Of a DNA stretch of 64,000 bases, positions 47,111-59,770 are shown one piece after another. Under the pieces are notes generated by a model. That model saw only the letters and a program-made list of their open reading frames with translations, did not search any database and was not told where the DNA came from. Position numbers and translations under genes: made by a program. The stretch's first letter is position 1; every line of letters starts with the position of its first letter. The stretch comes from Amphirosellinia nigrospora. Taxonomy: Eukaryota; Ascomycota; Sordariomycetes; Xylariales; Xylariaceae. The stretch is taken from assembly GCA_004123355.1 (NCBI GenBank), contig SCHM01000008.1:367501-431500 (forward strand). The letters run 5' to 3'.

Positions 47111-47840
47111 AATGAAGATGTGTTTGCATTGGCAGAGGGCATTTCGCCCGACGTAGATGTTTCGCGTCCATTCTTCTTAATTATACAGCTTCACTCAAAA
47201 TCTATGGGATTACACAGCATGCCACTTTTTGTCATCTTCACAAATGCTTCGCGTTCAGTCCACTTGAGATCTGAACCGCCGGGTCGTCTTGTTGCGGCAG
47301 TGGACTTCGGCGACGGCTCCCGAAAGCCGACCGGCCTTGATTTACCGGAGCCTGTCCGACCAACACCGAGACCTAAGCAAACCCGCATTCTCAAATCATT
47401 CAGAGAAGCCTAAACCATCTGTCGTGCTATTCTGTCCGATTTAAGATACTGCTTATCGAGGGAACAGGGGTCTAAGCTATGATGTTGTTGATTACTGCTG
47501 TTTCTACACTGGATGGCTGTCGTGATAGTAGGCCGATTATGTACTCAGAGGTCGCATGTTGATTTTAGGTATAAACACGCTGGTATGTTAGTCAAGAAAT
47601 AGCAGTGCATTTCTCTATTCGAAAGCCACCCAAGCTTTCATGCTACTATATACCCTCTGTGATACCTCCTCAAATTACAACCCCAGAGCACAGTTAACGA
47701 TTCTCATGAACAACCCGAAATAACCTCATTATCACTCTCAGTATCCTCGCTCGTCACCATTATATTTGTTTGTAGCCTTTGATATTTCATCTTCCCAACA
47801 AATTTCACCTTGTATTTAGCAGACGCTAGAGTTGCCCATC
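47111..47840. promoter_or_regulatory. Divergent promoter shared by citrate synthase and FAS alpha
   Basis: 730 bp separate the head-to-head start codons. Several CGG/CCG triplets occur at 47270-47365, including an imperfect dyad CGGCT/AGCCG around 47315-47330. Sharing one control region would couple production of the acyl chain and its condensing enzyme. The direct motif of the other promoter (GGGCCCGA) is not repeated here. Confidence 0.4.
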
Positions 47841-50800
47841 ATGACCGCCACTGCAGGCCCAGGCCCGGTCGCCGAGGAGAAGAGAGATTCAAAACAGCAG
47901 ATAGCTTATAATCTGTTGATAGAATTATTAACGTACGACTTACACATTCCCTTCTTTTAACCCGGAAACGCCTCAAGCTTTTATAAAGGGTGTGCAGCTA
48001 ACTTGAGCCTTGTACAGTTACCAATTTGCCTTTCCCGTACAATGGTAATGGAACTCATAAATTCCTTCCGATATCCTCATCGCTGGTGTATTCTAATAAC
48101 CATTATAGGATAAATACACAAGAGCAGTTACTAGCTTCGGAGAGAGATGTTCGGCGCATCATCGAGGTAGGGCCTGCCGGTGTCCTGGCACCCATGGCTA
48201 AGAAATCTGCCAAGAAGCTTGTTGGCGCCAAAGATATGGCACAGTCGATCGAACGCGAATTCCTTAGTATTACCAACGCCGACGATGCGCGAAAAATATA
48301 CTATGATTATGAGGAACAATCCTCATCCACTCCCACAGAAGAATCCACTTCTTCGGCACCCCCTCAGCCCACACCCGCGACACCCATCGCGACACCCATC
48401 CAAGTCTCACAGCCGCCTCCTGCTGCCATTGCGGCTTTACCACCCACCGCGGTAACTACCGTCGACAAGCCACTCACCCCTACCGACGTGATTGTAGCAC
48501 TAGTGGCACAGAAACTAAGGCGGGCGTTGGACGAAGTGCCTCTAAGTGAATCAATTCAAGCTTTATCAGGGGGTAAGTCCATCTAATCTCGCGCTGTCCT
48601 CGACAAACCACAAGACTCACTATTCGCAACAGGCAAATCGACCCTCCAAAATGAGCTTCTCGGTGACCTGGGAGCAGAGTTCGGCGATATGCCCGACGGC
48701 AGCGAGGGGGCTTCTCTGGAAAGCCTCGGCGAGAAACTTGCCTCTGGCTTCTCGGGGAAACTTGGAAAGTCGTCGAAGCGGCTAGTCGAGCGCTTTCTCT
48801 CGTCCAAGATGCCCGGCGGCTTCGGCCAGAAAGAAATGGCGGCATACCTGGAGACGCGTTGGGGTCTGGGAACAGATTGCCAACTGGCGCTCCAGTGCTT
48901 CTGCGTCACCATTGAGCCGTCTTCTCGGTTATCGGACGTGGCCCAGGTCCACGACTTTCTCGACAAGGCCGTCGCTCGATATGCCAAGCAAGCTGGCGTT
49001 TCATTGCCCACACAGTCACCTGGGCAAGGCTCCCAAGGTTCGCAGAGCGCCGCCGTGATGGTAGACGATGCAAGCCTTCAAAAACTGAAGAATGAGCAGG
49101 AATCTGTGTTGCGGAAACAACTACAGGTTCTTGCCCAGCATCTTGGCGTAGATATTACACCAAACACAGCAGCCGAGATTCAGAATAGCGACGAACTCCA
49201 GGAACAACTGGACAGGATTAATGCGGAGCTCGGTGAAGAGTTCTACATTGGTATGAAGGGAATATTCGATCCCTTGAAAGAACGTCGATTTTCATCATGG
49301 TGGAACTGGGCGCGCGAGGATGTGGCGCGGCTCCTGCAGCAAGATGACACACCGATCACAACACAACGACTCCAAGCGCTTACGAACAGGTGGACATCGG
49401 AATTGGAGACGATGCTGCGGCATCGCGCGAAGGCAGGTCCGGCCAGGAAGATGGCAGAGGACCTCCTTAAGTCAAAGCCGAGCGCTGAAAGGGCAACGTC
49501 TCCCGTCTTTCAATTCTCAGAGCCAGCAATGGCACCGCACACATCTGTCGACGAAGAAGGTCGAATAAACTACACAGAAAAGCCCCGATCAACGAACTCG
49601 GGCTTAACATCTGCCCCGGCGACCTACTACGAGGTCGTGAGTTCGACACGCCGTAATGGACCGTGCAGCAGCTACGTCCACTGTCTCCGAAAGAGCAGCG
49701 GAACATGGCAGTACGACCGCCAGCTCACGAACACATATCTAGATGCCATCTTCGCAGGAAATACATCGGGAATCAGTTATGCCGGTAAGACGGCTCTGGT
49801 CACAGGTGCCGGTGCTGGCTCCATTGGCATGGAGGTAGTCCGCGGTCTGCTTTCGGGCGGCGCGAGAGTGATCGTCACGACAAGTCGCACACCAGCTGCG
49901 TCGGGCCCTGCCATGGCACAGGCGTATAAAGAGGTGGGAGCGCGCGGTTCTGAACTGATCCTCCCCTTCAACGCCGCAAGCAAGAAGGACGTCGAGGACC
50001 TTATTGCACACATCTACGATGACAGCAAGGGACTGGGACTGGACCTCGACTTCGTAGTCCCTTTCGCCGCGATCCCAGAACCGGGTCGCGAGATCGACGA
50101 GATCGATGCGCGGTCCGAACTGGCGCATCGGGCTATGCTGACGAACGTGCTACGGATGATGGGATACATCAAGCGACAGAAGGAAAGGCGGAATTACACC
50201 GGGCGGCCGACGACGGTGCTCTTACCGCTATCGCCAAACCACGGCGATTTCGGAGGGGACGGTCTTTACTCCGAGTCCAAGATCGGGCTCGAGACTCTGT
50301 TCAACCGTTACCACTCAGAGCGCTGGTCCAGCTATCTTTCCATCATCGGCGCCGTCATCGGCTGGACGCGGGGAACTGGCCTCATGAACGCGAATAATAT
50401 CGTCGCGGAGGGCATCGAGAAGCTCGGCGTCATGACGTTCACAGCTGGGGAGATGGCTTTCAATATCCTCGCCTTGCTCTGCCCTCGATCATCGCAGAGT
50501 CGGATCTAGAGCCCGTCTACGCTGAACTAAGTGGCGGGCTGATGGGTTTCCAGAATCTCAAAGAGAAGTCATGGCCATAAGAAATGGTATCACAGATCAA
50601 CGGCGCGAGTGGCAAGCGATTGCCGCTGAGAGGAAACAACACGACGAAGTGCTTCGGGGGTCGAAGGCTCCCGCTCCTACAGACAAAGCAAAACAAGGTG
50701 CGCAGAAGAATCGTTCCAACATTCGTCAAGGATTTCCAAAGTTGTCATCACATCAAGATATGACCACGGATCTTCAAAATCTAGTTGGCATGGTAGACAT

Positions 50801-53109
50801 GAGCCGAACTCCAGTCATTGTCGGCTTCTCCGAGCTTGGGCCATTAGGTTCATCACGTACTAGGTGGCAAAAGGAGAGTCAAGGCAAGTTGAATCAAGAT
50901 GGGTTGACGGAGATGGCGTGGATGATGGGCCTCGTCAAGCATCAGGACGGCCTGGTCAATGGCGAGCCATATGTTGGCTGGGTGGATGTGGAATCCGGAA
51001 AGCCGGTGGCGGAGGATGAGTTCGAAACGCGTTACGGGGAACAGATCTTGAACCATTCAGGCATCCGACTCGTCGAACCCGAAGGTTTCGATGAATACGA
51101 CCCGCGAAGAAGGAGCTCCTCCAGGAAGTTGTGATAGACGAGGACCTCCCGGCATTCAGCACGTCCGAATCCCTGGCGCGATCGTTTGAACTTCGACATG
51201 GTGACAAGGTGAGCATCTTCCCAGAAGGTGCCGACTCCGAGAACTGGACCGTCATCGTCAAGCGCGGTGCCACGTTCCTCGTTCCAGGTCGACCAGCGGC
51301 CACCAATCCGTCGCCGGACAGCTCCCCAAGGGCTGGAATGCGGCTACTTATGGCATACCGGAAGACATCATTGCCCAGGTCGACCCAGTCACGTTGTACG
51401 TGCTATGCTGCGTTTGTGAGGCCATGTTCAGTGCCGGTGTCGAAGATCCTTTCGAGTTCTACAAATACATCCATGTTTCCGAGCTGGGTGTCTACGTAGG
51501 TTCCGGCGCGGGCAGCCTCAAATCTACGCGCGATAGTAAGTAACCCCTGATGAAATTCCCCTCGTCGTATATTTCTATCTATTCTGCTATCACGAGTTGT
51601 TATCTCTACCGTGGCAAACACAGATGTCCATTCCAGAATGTAAGCTGACTCTCCATCTTCTAGTGTACCGTCGCCGCTACCGCGACAATCCCGTAAAAGG
51701 CGACATTCTCCAGGAGACATTCCTAAACTCGATGGCCGCTTGGACAAATATGCTGCTTTTCGGCGCAACAGGGCCGCTCAAGACCCCAACAGGCACATGC
51801 GCAACAGCCATAGAATCACTGGATATCGCATGTGATAGTATTCGCTCACGGAGTGTCAAGATTGCCGTGGTAGGCGGCACGGATGATTTACAGGAAGAGC
51901 TATCTACTGAATTCAGCAACATGAAGGCGACCATGGTGGCCCAGCAGGAACTAGCCAAGGGCTTCCTCCCGTCTCAGATGTCGCGGCCGACGGCGTCTTC
52001 GCGTGCCGGCTTCGTCGAGTCTGCAGGCTGCGGCGTCCAGATCGTGATGAGTGCCGAGCTAGCCCTACAGATGGGTCTCCCTATCTATGCCGTCGTAGCG
52101 CATACCCAGTTGGCGGGTGATGGCGTGGGTCGCTCTGTGCCTGCGCCAGGACAGGGCATCCTCACAGCGGCACGGGAGACGCAGGCAGCTGCGACATCGC
52201 CGCTCTTGGACTTCCATTACCGCCGGGCGAGACTGGAACGGGAAATCTCCGTCATCGAGGAGTGGCGGCAGTCACAGTACGCCGGCGCGCTGCCCAGCAA
52301 TGCCCAGGATGCTACGTATGACGAGGTGGTCGAGTCGGAAGCGGCTTGCCGAAAAGCAAGCGCCCAATGGATGTGGAATGGTGACATCCGCCAGCTCAAT
52401 CCCTCCATCTCACCCATGCGAGCCGCCTTGGCGGTGTGGGGACTCACCATCGACGACATTGGCGTGGCCTCGTTCCACGGCACGTCGACCAAGGCCAATG
52501 ATAAAAACGAGAGCTCTGTCATCAACCAGCAGATGGCCCACCTCGGCCGCACGGAGGGCAACCCTCCTGGTGGTCTGCCAGAAGTACCTCACCGGCCACC
52601 CCAAGGGCGGCGCCGGTGCGTGGATGTTGAACGGGTGTCTGCAGATACTCGAGCATGGACTCGTGCCCGGGAACCGCAACGCGGACGACGTCGACGAGGC
52701 GCTCCGGGCCTTCCCTCACCTTCTGTATCCCTCCGAGGCGATAGCCTATCCGGGTATCAGGGCGTTCATGCTCACATCTTTTGGGTTCGGCCAAAAGGGG
52801 GGGATTGTCATCGGCGTAGCCCCACGTGTTCTGTTTGCCGCATGGACCAGCGCCACGTTTGAGACATACCGCAGGCGCGTGGAGGCGAGGGGTCGTCGAG
52901 CCGACAGGGCGTTCCAGAGGGCCATGATGAGTAACTCGGTATTCAAGGCCAAGGACCAATCCGCTTGGAAGGAGAGCGGACACGCGGGAGAGGCCTTCTT
53001 CCTCGACCCTCGGGCCGGATTTGATTTCATGTATATGTACTGTACTGCATCACGCCATAGTCTCTTACATTATGTAGACGAAAGTCGCATCAGGCGACCC
53101 AATCGTTGA
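47841..53109 (+). CDS. Fungal-type fatty acid synthase alpha subunit, cluster-dedicated, no PPT domain
   Basis: Five exons: 47841..47932, 48018..48044, 48109..48572, 48633..51535 and 51664..53109. They encode about 1645 aa. Domain order: N-terminal MPT-tail segment ([19 protein letters not shown]), acyl carrier region with the phosphopantetheine Ser in [20 protein letters not shown], ketoreductase with [16 protein letters not shown] and YSESKIGLE, and ketosynthase with the active Cys in [16 protein letters not shown]. The catalytic His motifs are [15 protein letters not shown] and [10 protein letters not shown], and [10 protein letters not shown] follows. The protein ends about 75 residues after this, so the C-terminal phosphopantetheinyl transferase domain of primary fungal FAS alpha is absent; nothing downstream resembles it. 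The ACP must be activated in trans. Six missing bases (about 50480, 50566, 51100, 51285 and two at 52562) break the frame; restoring them gives exactly 1646 codons. Confidence 0.93.
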
Positions 53110-54954
53110 TATGGGAGTTATCTAGGGTTATGTCAGCTCCACTTCTAGAGATACTAAGGGCCTGTCGACGGTCGAAACTGAAATACCATGTCTATCGCTC
53201 TCCGCCGCCGCTGGGCTGTGAGTGAGAGAGAGCCGCCGGCGTCTACATAGTAGAGTACCTAATGTAGAGAGGCGGTGGCCGTCGGGCCCTCTTACGTACG
53301 TGCATGCATGTAACGCTGAGATGACCATGCACACGCCCCATGGTGGTCCGATGCATACTCGGAGGAGGAGGAGGATGGGGTGGTGTGGTGTGTAGTGTAT
53401 ACCAAGTATTCCGCCAAGTATACTAACCTAGGGTACGAAGTATATTTCCGCCCTGGCCCGGTAGTAAGCCGACCGAACTACCGAATTTGCATATGTCGAC
53501 GACGTCAAAGCCGAGTATGCCAATATACACTATACCCTGGCCTGGAAGGGTGTCAATGGGTCAGGGTACTGGTGGACTGCCCACCTACATAGTACTAGAC
53601 TGCATCTAGATCAACGGTACGTTACCTAAGCCGCACACGGCACTCTCTGACAATTGTAATTACCTTAGCCAGACAAGGGTCCGCAGCTCTGTCGGCTTAC
53701 TATGTGGGCACGGTGTCGCGCTACCTACCCAACACATGGACATGGACATCTCACAGGAAGCGGCCCTTTATGTAGTGTAAGTAGTGTAAGTAGTGTAAGT
53801 AGTGTAGTCCACTATGCTAGCACGGGCGGATTTCCCCGGAAGGTCCAGTGAGTCTGAAAGGCTCTCCCTCAACCGTATAGTGCTTGTTTCCGGCGTCATA
53901 CTCTCAAAGTGGCCTCTGAACTGGGTCGTTTGATCCTAAAGCCTACATTCGGCCTCGTTGCTTTTTTTTCTTTTTCCTTATACCAGGACAGTCTGCTGTA
54001 TGAAAATTGGCACTGTGATCGTCTTTCCAAGACCAAGGTCTATGCCGACATGGAAAAGGAACGGCGAAATTGGTAATAATCATGGAGATCGTCACATTTT
54101 GCCCCATTCTCTAGTGTTTACTTGCAATCAGGACTAGCCAACGGAGGTATTTGGAACCGATGGGTAAGAGTAGGTGTTTGAGAAATATTCTCACGATATT
54201 TTGTATCAGCTCATTAATTATACGGGAGGGTTTTGACACGCGCTAAAGCCCTATTCAAGCCATCAACGTCATGGGCTGCCTAGACTTACACGCCCTTCCA
54301 GCGAACAAGATTCAGATGTTTAGTCCGCCCGCTTTCGCCAAGTGTTCGCCTCTCTTAGTCCGTTTCCGATGAGGTAGGAGGGAAAAACAAGGGCGGTGGT
54401 GGACGGCGGAAGCCTAGTATAACGATGAGTTATATTCAGCCGTACGGCGGTTTATCTACCTACCTAAATAGAGTGACGCTTCAGCTTTTCGCGTAATAGT
54501 GCCAGTCGTCAACAAGCTTCTCGGCTATTTAAGTAAAACAACTCATACAGGTAATGCCTTGCATATACGCCTGCTCCCGCTATGCAGTTGCTAGATAGCT
54601 TACTTAGCAGGGGTTTCTTAGGCAAGAAACTTTGGAATTATACTAGGGACCATGACCAATGCGGTCAGATAGCTTGAGATAGACGCTTATGGTCCTGGGA
54701 TGAGCACTTCTCGTCTACTGGATAAGATTATGACTAATCGACCGGTGGTGTCTATCTATCAGTATAACAATACGGTCGAGTATAGGACTGGCGCCCAGCC
54801 GGTATCGTATCGTTAGTCTCGTCTTCCTTCCCGTGGTCAACTTTAAAACTTTAAAATAGAGTTAGTAGCTTAAGGTTAAGTCCTGAACCTCGGCGCCAAG
54901 CGAATTTCCCTAGTTTTCCTCATTCTAGTCGAAATCCCTTGAAGCACATTCTAT
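53110..54954. other. Intergenic region upstream of the regulator gene
   Basis: 1.85 kb without a supported CDS. It has a 9 bp tandem repeat at 53772-53806 and AT-rich sequence with short ORFs. The last part is the promoter of the Zn2Cys6 gene. I searched it for a separated phosphopantetheinyl transferase domain of FAS alpha and saw none. Confidence 0.5.
53772..53806. repeat. 9 bp tandem repeat (GTAGTGTAA)x4
   Basis: Three exact copies of GTAGTGTAA plus a fourth lacking the last base, about 660 bp downstream of the FAS alpha stop codon. It is a small microsatellite-like array without obvious function. Confidence 0.92.
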
Positions 54955-57602
54955 ATGTTCGGTTCCAGACAGACTTCCCGAGGGGGATGCTCAAGCATCA
55001 CGACCGGACCCGGATAGTGATTCTGCTTCGGCTGCACGCACAGGTAACAGGCGAAAACGGTCACGGCTTGACAACGATCGAGAAGATCAGAATGACCCTC
55101 TGCCCGCTGCCTGCGACCAATGTCGACTCCGCAAAGTCCGCTGCGACCGCCTGCAGCCCGAATGTTCCAACTGCCGGAAAGGCGGTTTTGAGTGTAACTC
55201 GTCCAACACGCTCAAGCGTGTCAACCACATGAAGCAGCTGTAGGTCGTCCTCCCGACCTCGGTGTGTCTTCGTGAAACTGATCGTTTTAGGCGCGATGAC
55301 TTCTCTGATGTAATGAAGCAGCTCAACGAGGTTGGCCACACTCTGGGCGTGCTCACCGACATCACCCGCCAAATTACTTCACGGCCCTGTTCACATGCCA
55401 TACAGCCGCCATATTACTCGCCTCGTTCCAATCACACAAGCCCCGATGCGCTGGCTTCCGGGCTTCTTGACTTTGTTCAGCAGCCCAATCAGGATGATTG
55501 TCGTGCTTCATCCGAGTCTCGGGCCACCAACATGCCGCCGAGTGAAACCATCGAATTGGATCACGGTGGCGAGCGCTTGTATAGCTATCCAGCGCCTCTC
55601 GTCCTAATGAAGTCTTTATTACATCAGGCAAAGGGTCTACTCGCCGACCCCGATCAGCAAGGTGAGGAGCAGGAAAGCAGGAGAACAAACGCTGCTCGTG
55701 GACTGCAGGACCCAATGGCGAGAGCTACCCTGCAGCGGAAGCTAGAAGAATTCCCCTTCAACTCACCATACCGGGAATTCATTCCTTCCAGTGACATGAG
55801 CCCCATCACCACCCCGCCGCGGTTAATGGTGAATCTCTTTGTCGACGGCTATCTTCGAAACATCAACACCCGAACCCCCATTTTCAACGAGTCCAAGCTG
55901 CATCATGCCATAGATGCTCATTACAGCGATAAGCAGCTCCAGGACAGCAGAGCGCGCGCCCTCATCTTAAACAATATCATTCTCCTAGAACTCAGCCTCG
56001 AAATCCAAACCGGCCGCGCCTCCAGCTCCACCTCCCGTGTACCAAACGATGACATACTGCCTTCTTTCTTGCGAAATTGTGACCGAGCCATCAGTAATCT
56101 CGATGCTTTCATGGCTCCTAACATTGTCAGCCTCCAGGCGCTGATGACTCTGGTATGTAGTTGAAAACCCCAATTCCTGACTAAGCCGGGCCACTTTACT
56201 GATCTGACCTCGTATAAGACCCTGGCAGCCCAAGAATTCTACAGCGACGCCACAGCCGAGAGAGTGTGTCAGGCCGCATGCCAGGTCGGGCGTCTGATGG
56301 GCATTCACCGGTCGAAGGACCGCCGCCACAGCGAGGGGAAGACGCCACCGACGCACAGGGCCGGCTCTTCCGGATCCTTTATGCGATGGACAAGCAGCGC
56401 GTCTTCATGACGGGCCAGCCTTGCGATCTGCATCTGTTCGACTCGGATCAACACGTCGGCCCCAGCAGCGACCAGCCGGACGATGACCAACCCATCAGCA
56501 GCGCCTTCGACCACCTGATGACAATCTGGGAGGAGATTTACCTGAATCTCTATAGTTCTCGGCGGCCCGCGCCAGCACAGAAACACGTCTGCGCCAGGTG
56601 CGCTTCGTGAGCGGCTCGTTAGACCGGTTTGCCCAGGCCCACGCTCGACTGCTGTCCCCGTCCCCGGCAAGCAACACGGAGGACGCGGACCTGTCGCGGA
56701 TCGAGCTGCAGTACGGGTACCAGGTGTCGCAGATCCTGGTGCTCCGGTGCGACCAGGACAACGAGCAGAGCCAGGGCAAGATGCGGGAGCTCGCGCGCTC
56801 GAGCCTCCGGCTGATCCTCGAGGTGCGCAAGCCGCCGCTGACGACGGCGCGCTTCGCCCTGCTGGCCCGGCTGTTCCGACGGTACCCGATGGTGGCCTTC
56901 GTCGAGCTCGTCGCCTTCCGCCTGGCCAGCAGCTACGACGAGTTCGATGCGACGACGACGGCCCTGCTGGCCGACGTGTCTCTGCTCCGGGAGGTATGCG
57001 AGCAGCTCGAGATCTTGCAGTACGACAACCTGTCGCACATCTTCTACGCCCGCCTGAGCAGGGGTCTCGGTTGGGCCCTGGACACGCTGGAAGCGCTGGT
57101 AGAGATGATCATCCGACAGTCGCCCAAGTCTCAATTAGGGTTTTCGCAACAGCAACAGCAGCAGCAGCAGATTAACAAAGACAACCGCAGGCCAGAATCA
57201 TCGCGCAACAAAAATATCGTCGCGCCTCGTTCGCCGACGCCAGACATGTTCGACGCGGCCGCCCGTGGTCCTTCGAGCCGAGGGAGCCAAGATTTCTCGC
57301 GGCTCAGGTCATCTCGCCAAGAGGAGAAGGAGTTCGGCGGTGGTCACGTCGGCAGCAGCAATAACAGCAGCAGCAGACCGAGACATGCAGAGATGACAAA
57401 TTTCGGCTTCTTTACGCCGGACCCGGAACGGGTGGAAATGATCTCTGCACCTTTATCCCCGGTTTATCAAACCGGCAGTTCGGGGTATCCCGCTTCGCAT
57501 GCCCAATTGGAGCTGGCGTCGGGGCCGTTGTCGGGTAACGGCAACTGGAATTTTAACTTGGACTTCTTGCAAGGCGCTTTCGCACAGAATAGATGGGAAT
57601 GA
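54955..57602 (+). CDS. Zn2Cys6 transcription factor, probable cluster regulator
   Basis: Exons 54955..55239, 55291..56152 and 56219..57602 (introns 51 and 66 bp) encode about 844 aa. The N-terminus has a basic patch (NRRKRSRLDND) and the zinc cluster CDQCRLRKVRC, DRLQPECSNC, RKGGFEC, matching C-x2-C-x6-C-x6-C-x2-C-x6-C, followed by a linker and a coiled segment (LRDDFSDVMKQLNEVGHTL). The middle carries the fungal-specific regulator domain (VNLFVDGYLRNINTRTPIF; GRLFRILYAMDKQRVFMTGQ). The C-terminus has a Gln run and ends GAFAQNRWE. The start is uncertain: the ATG at 54955 connects to the zinc-cluster frame only if two G are missing from the G run near 54980. Single missing bases near 56335 and 56564 are also needed. 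It lies beside FAS alpha and probably activates the cluster genes. Confidence 0.88.
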
Positions 57603-58165
57603 ATGAGCATTGGTTCACAGCCCGGAATAGAGGCTAATAGCATTGTTTGACCCAGCATATTGAGCATACATACTTTAGACGAGATGAAGTTATGATCTAG
57701 ACAGGTGCATATCCAATTGAGGCATTTTCACGTTACCATGTGGCTTGAAATTTAATTTGTACTGTCACCTCCTGAACATCTGATATAGTTTAATTGCCGA
57801 TACGCATCTACAGCGTATATACAGGAAAAGCGAACCGGCGTATTTATCAAAACCCATCAACTCCACGCAATGCATAATATTCTTCGACGATCAATTTCCA
57901 GCCCGTTCATGCCGAGAGAAAAAAAGAGAAAGTCCTGAGAATAATACAACTCTTTCCGTTATCAGGCGTGTCCATAGCAAGTCCTCACTGCCTCTCCTCA
58001 TTTACCGTACCTCAGCCTAGGGAAATCTATATGCAATTTGAAAAATATAACTCAGAATATAAAGAACTTGCGCCAGCTCCACTCTCGGGCGCTTACCGAC
58101 GCTAAAGTCGAGTTAAGACGTCTCGAGAGAAGGAATGACGCCATGGCGCGTTTGAAACTCCTGCT
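57603..58165. other. Convergent intergenic region between regulator and exporter
   Basis: 563 bp of AT-rich DNA between the stop codons of the regulator (+) and the MFS gene (-). No gene or repeat is seen; both 3' untranslated regions should lie here. Confidence 0.5.
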
Positions 58166-59770
58166 CTAATGTGCAGAAACGCTGTTCTTGGACCATGAAC
58201 GAATACGCTCACCATACACATAGAAGATGATGGGGATGGGGATTAATGCAATACTTATAAAGGCAAGAGTGCTCGTTGCCCAAGACACTCCGAGATTGTG
58301 GTACAAGTAGGGCCCGAAGAGCGGAAAGGCAGCCGCGAAAGAGCTTCGAATGAACATGTTTCCACCAAGAGCACTGTTGGCGATGGTGCGTATACGTCGA
58401 TGACATAATTGAAGCACTGGACGAAGATCATGTACATGCCCGCGCCTGTGGGGATGCTACCGATGACTTGGCCGGGCCACGGGATCGAGGGTGCCGCAGT
58501 CCAGGCATAGATAAACAATCCGGCGGGTACAATGCAGCCCCAACAATCATAGTTGGTAATCGCTGTTCCGGGATGACTTTGCCCCCATTGGCCCGCACCG
58601 TCGCCGCGAATTTGGTCTTGGTGTGCCAGATGACACCAGCAGCTCCCAAGAGAACCCCCACGGACAAGCCAAGGAAGGGTAATGCGCTAATGCCTTCTTG
58701 CCAATGCCGGATCTCAACATACTCGATCGGATACGACACGAAAACGAGGTATAGAATTCCGTAGATAAAGGACTGATAGATTGTGATGAAAACGAGGATG
58801 GGCTCGGTGGCTAGCAGCGAGAAGGGGCGCATGAAGTAAATGCGCGCCACGTCCATTATACCCATATGCTTCTTGTTGTCGAAAATAGTCCTCGCTTCCG
58901 GTTTCTCGCCGCTCTTACGCAACTTAGCGGCGCGTGCCTGTAGGATTTTTGGCGCCAGGGTCTCGGGAAGGGCGACAAGAACCAGCACGACGGCACTGGC
59001 TCCCTGAATGGCGCTGAGCCAATGCAACCACCGCCATTTGAGATATGACGCAGCGACAAAATTGCCGATGATAGGGGCCAGAACGGGAGAACCAAAAATC
59101 GTGCCGATGCAGGCAGCAATAGCAATGCCTCTATTCTCCGGGCTCCAGATGTCGACAATGCCGCCAGCGGCCAAAGACAACGGGGCCGAGCCGAAAGCGC
59201 CTTGAAAGAACCGGGTAATCAGAAGCGTCTCTATGTTCTTACCGACGGCCACCCCGATGGTGAAGAGAGTGAAGAGAAGCATGCCTATTGTCATGGGCCA
59301 CTTGCGGCCGAATCGCTCCGACATAGGACCCCATAATGGAGGCCCGACTGAGAAGCCCTGTTACAACGACGTTGGTAATTTGATCATACTGACCCTCACT
59401 GCATCTTGCGCGTCGGAACTGAGATGGATGGGCAAAGAAACTCACAAGCAGGAAGAGGCTGATACCTAACGTCACGACGATTGTGCTCTGATGGAATTCA
59501 GCCGCGACTTGGCGTGAACCACTGCTCCAGATACTACTTGCGAGTGTGGAGCACAGGTTACCATAGATCCAGATGGCGGTGATAAACGACTTGTAGGAAA
59601 AAGAATAGTTCTGCGGGTTCCGGGTCATCTGGACCATTCCAAGTCACTAAGTTGGGGTCCTCCTCTTCTTTCTTCTCCGCGTTTACAGTGGTTTGCGGCT
59701 CCGCGGCCTCGACATCCTCGACGTCTGTAACGGATGCCGTGGCCGACGGCGAAGGGTGAGTGCCGGACAT
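58166..59770 (-). CDS. MFS transporter, DHA1-like exporter
   Basis: Exons 59770..59446 and 59357..58166 join across an 88 bp intron (GTGAGT...AACAG, phase 0) and encode about 506 aa. The hydrophilic acidic N-terminus leads to NPQNYSFSYK, then about 12 predicted membrane segments. The DHA1 hallmarks are visible: the loop 2-3 motif GPMSERFGRKWPM, ITRFFQGAFGSAPLSLAAGG with WSPENRGIAIA, and GNFVAASYLKWRWLHWLSAI, which fit proton-coupled drug/metabolite antiporters. The cluster position suggests export of, and self-protection against, the acidic product. Four missing bases break the frame (two A near 59617, single bases near 58528 and 58390); restoring them gives exactly 507 codons. The start is the ATG at 59770 (MSGTHPSPSATASV). 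Confidence 0.92.

Noticed and set aside
46529-47413. 294-codon plus-strand ORF opposite the citrate synthase gene
   Set aside because: It is the antisense of well-supported citrate synthase exons and of the divergent promoter, with no domain of its own.
51536-51663. Extra micro-exon (about 16 bp) and a 24 bp intron in FAS alpha
   Set aside because: A single 128 bp intron from GTAAGT at 51536 to the TAG at 51663 gives the conserved STRDMYRRRYRD join. A 24 bp intron is too short for fungi.
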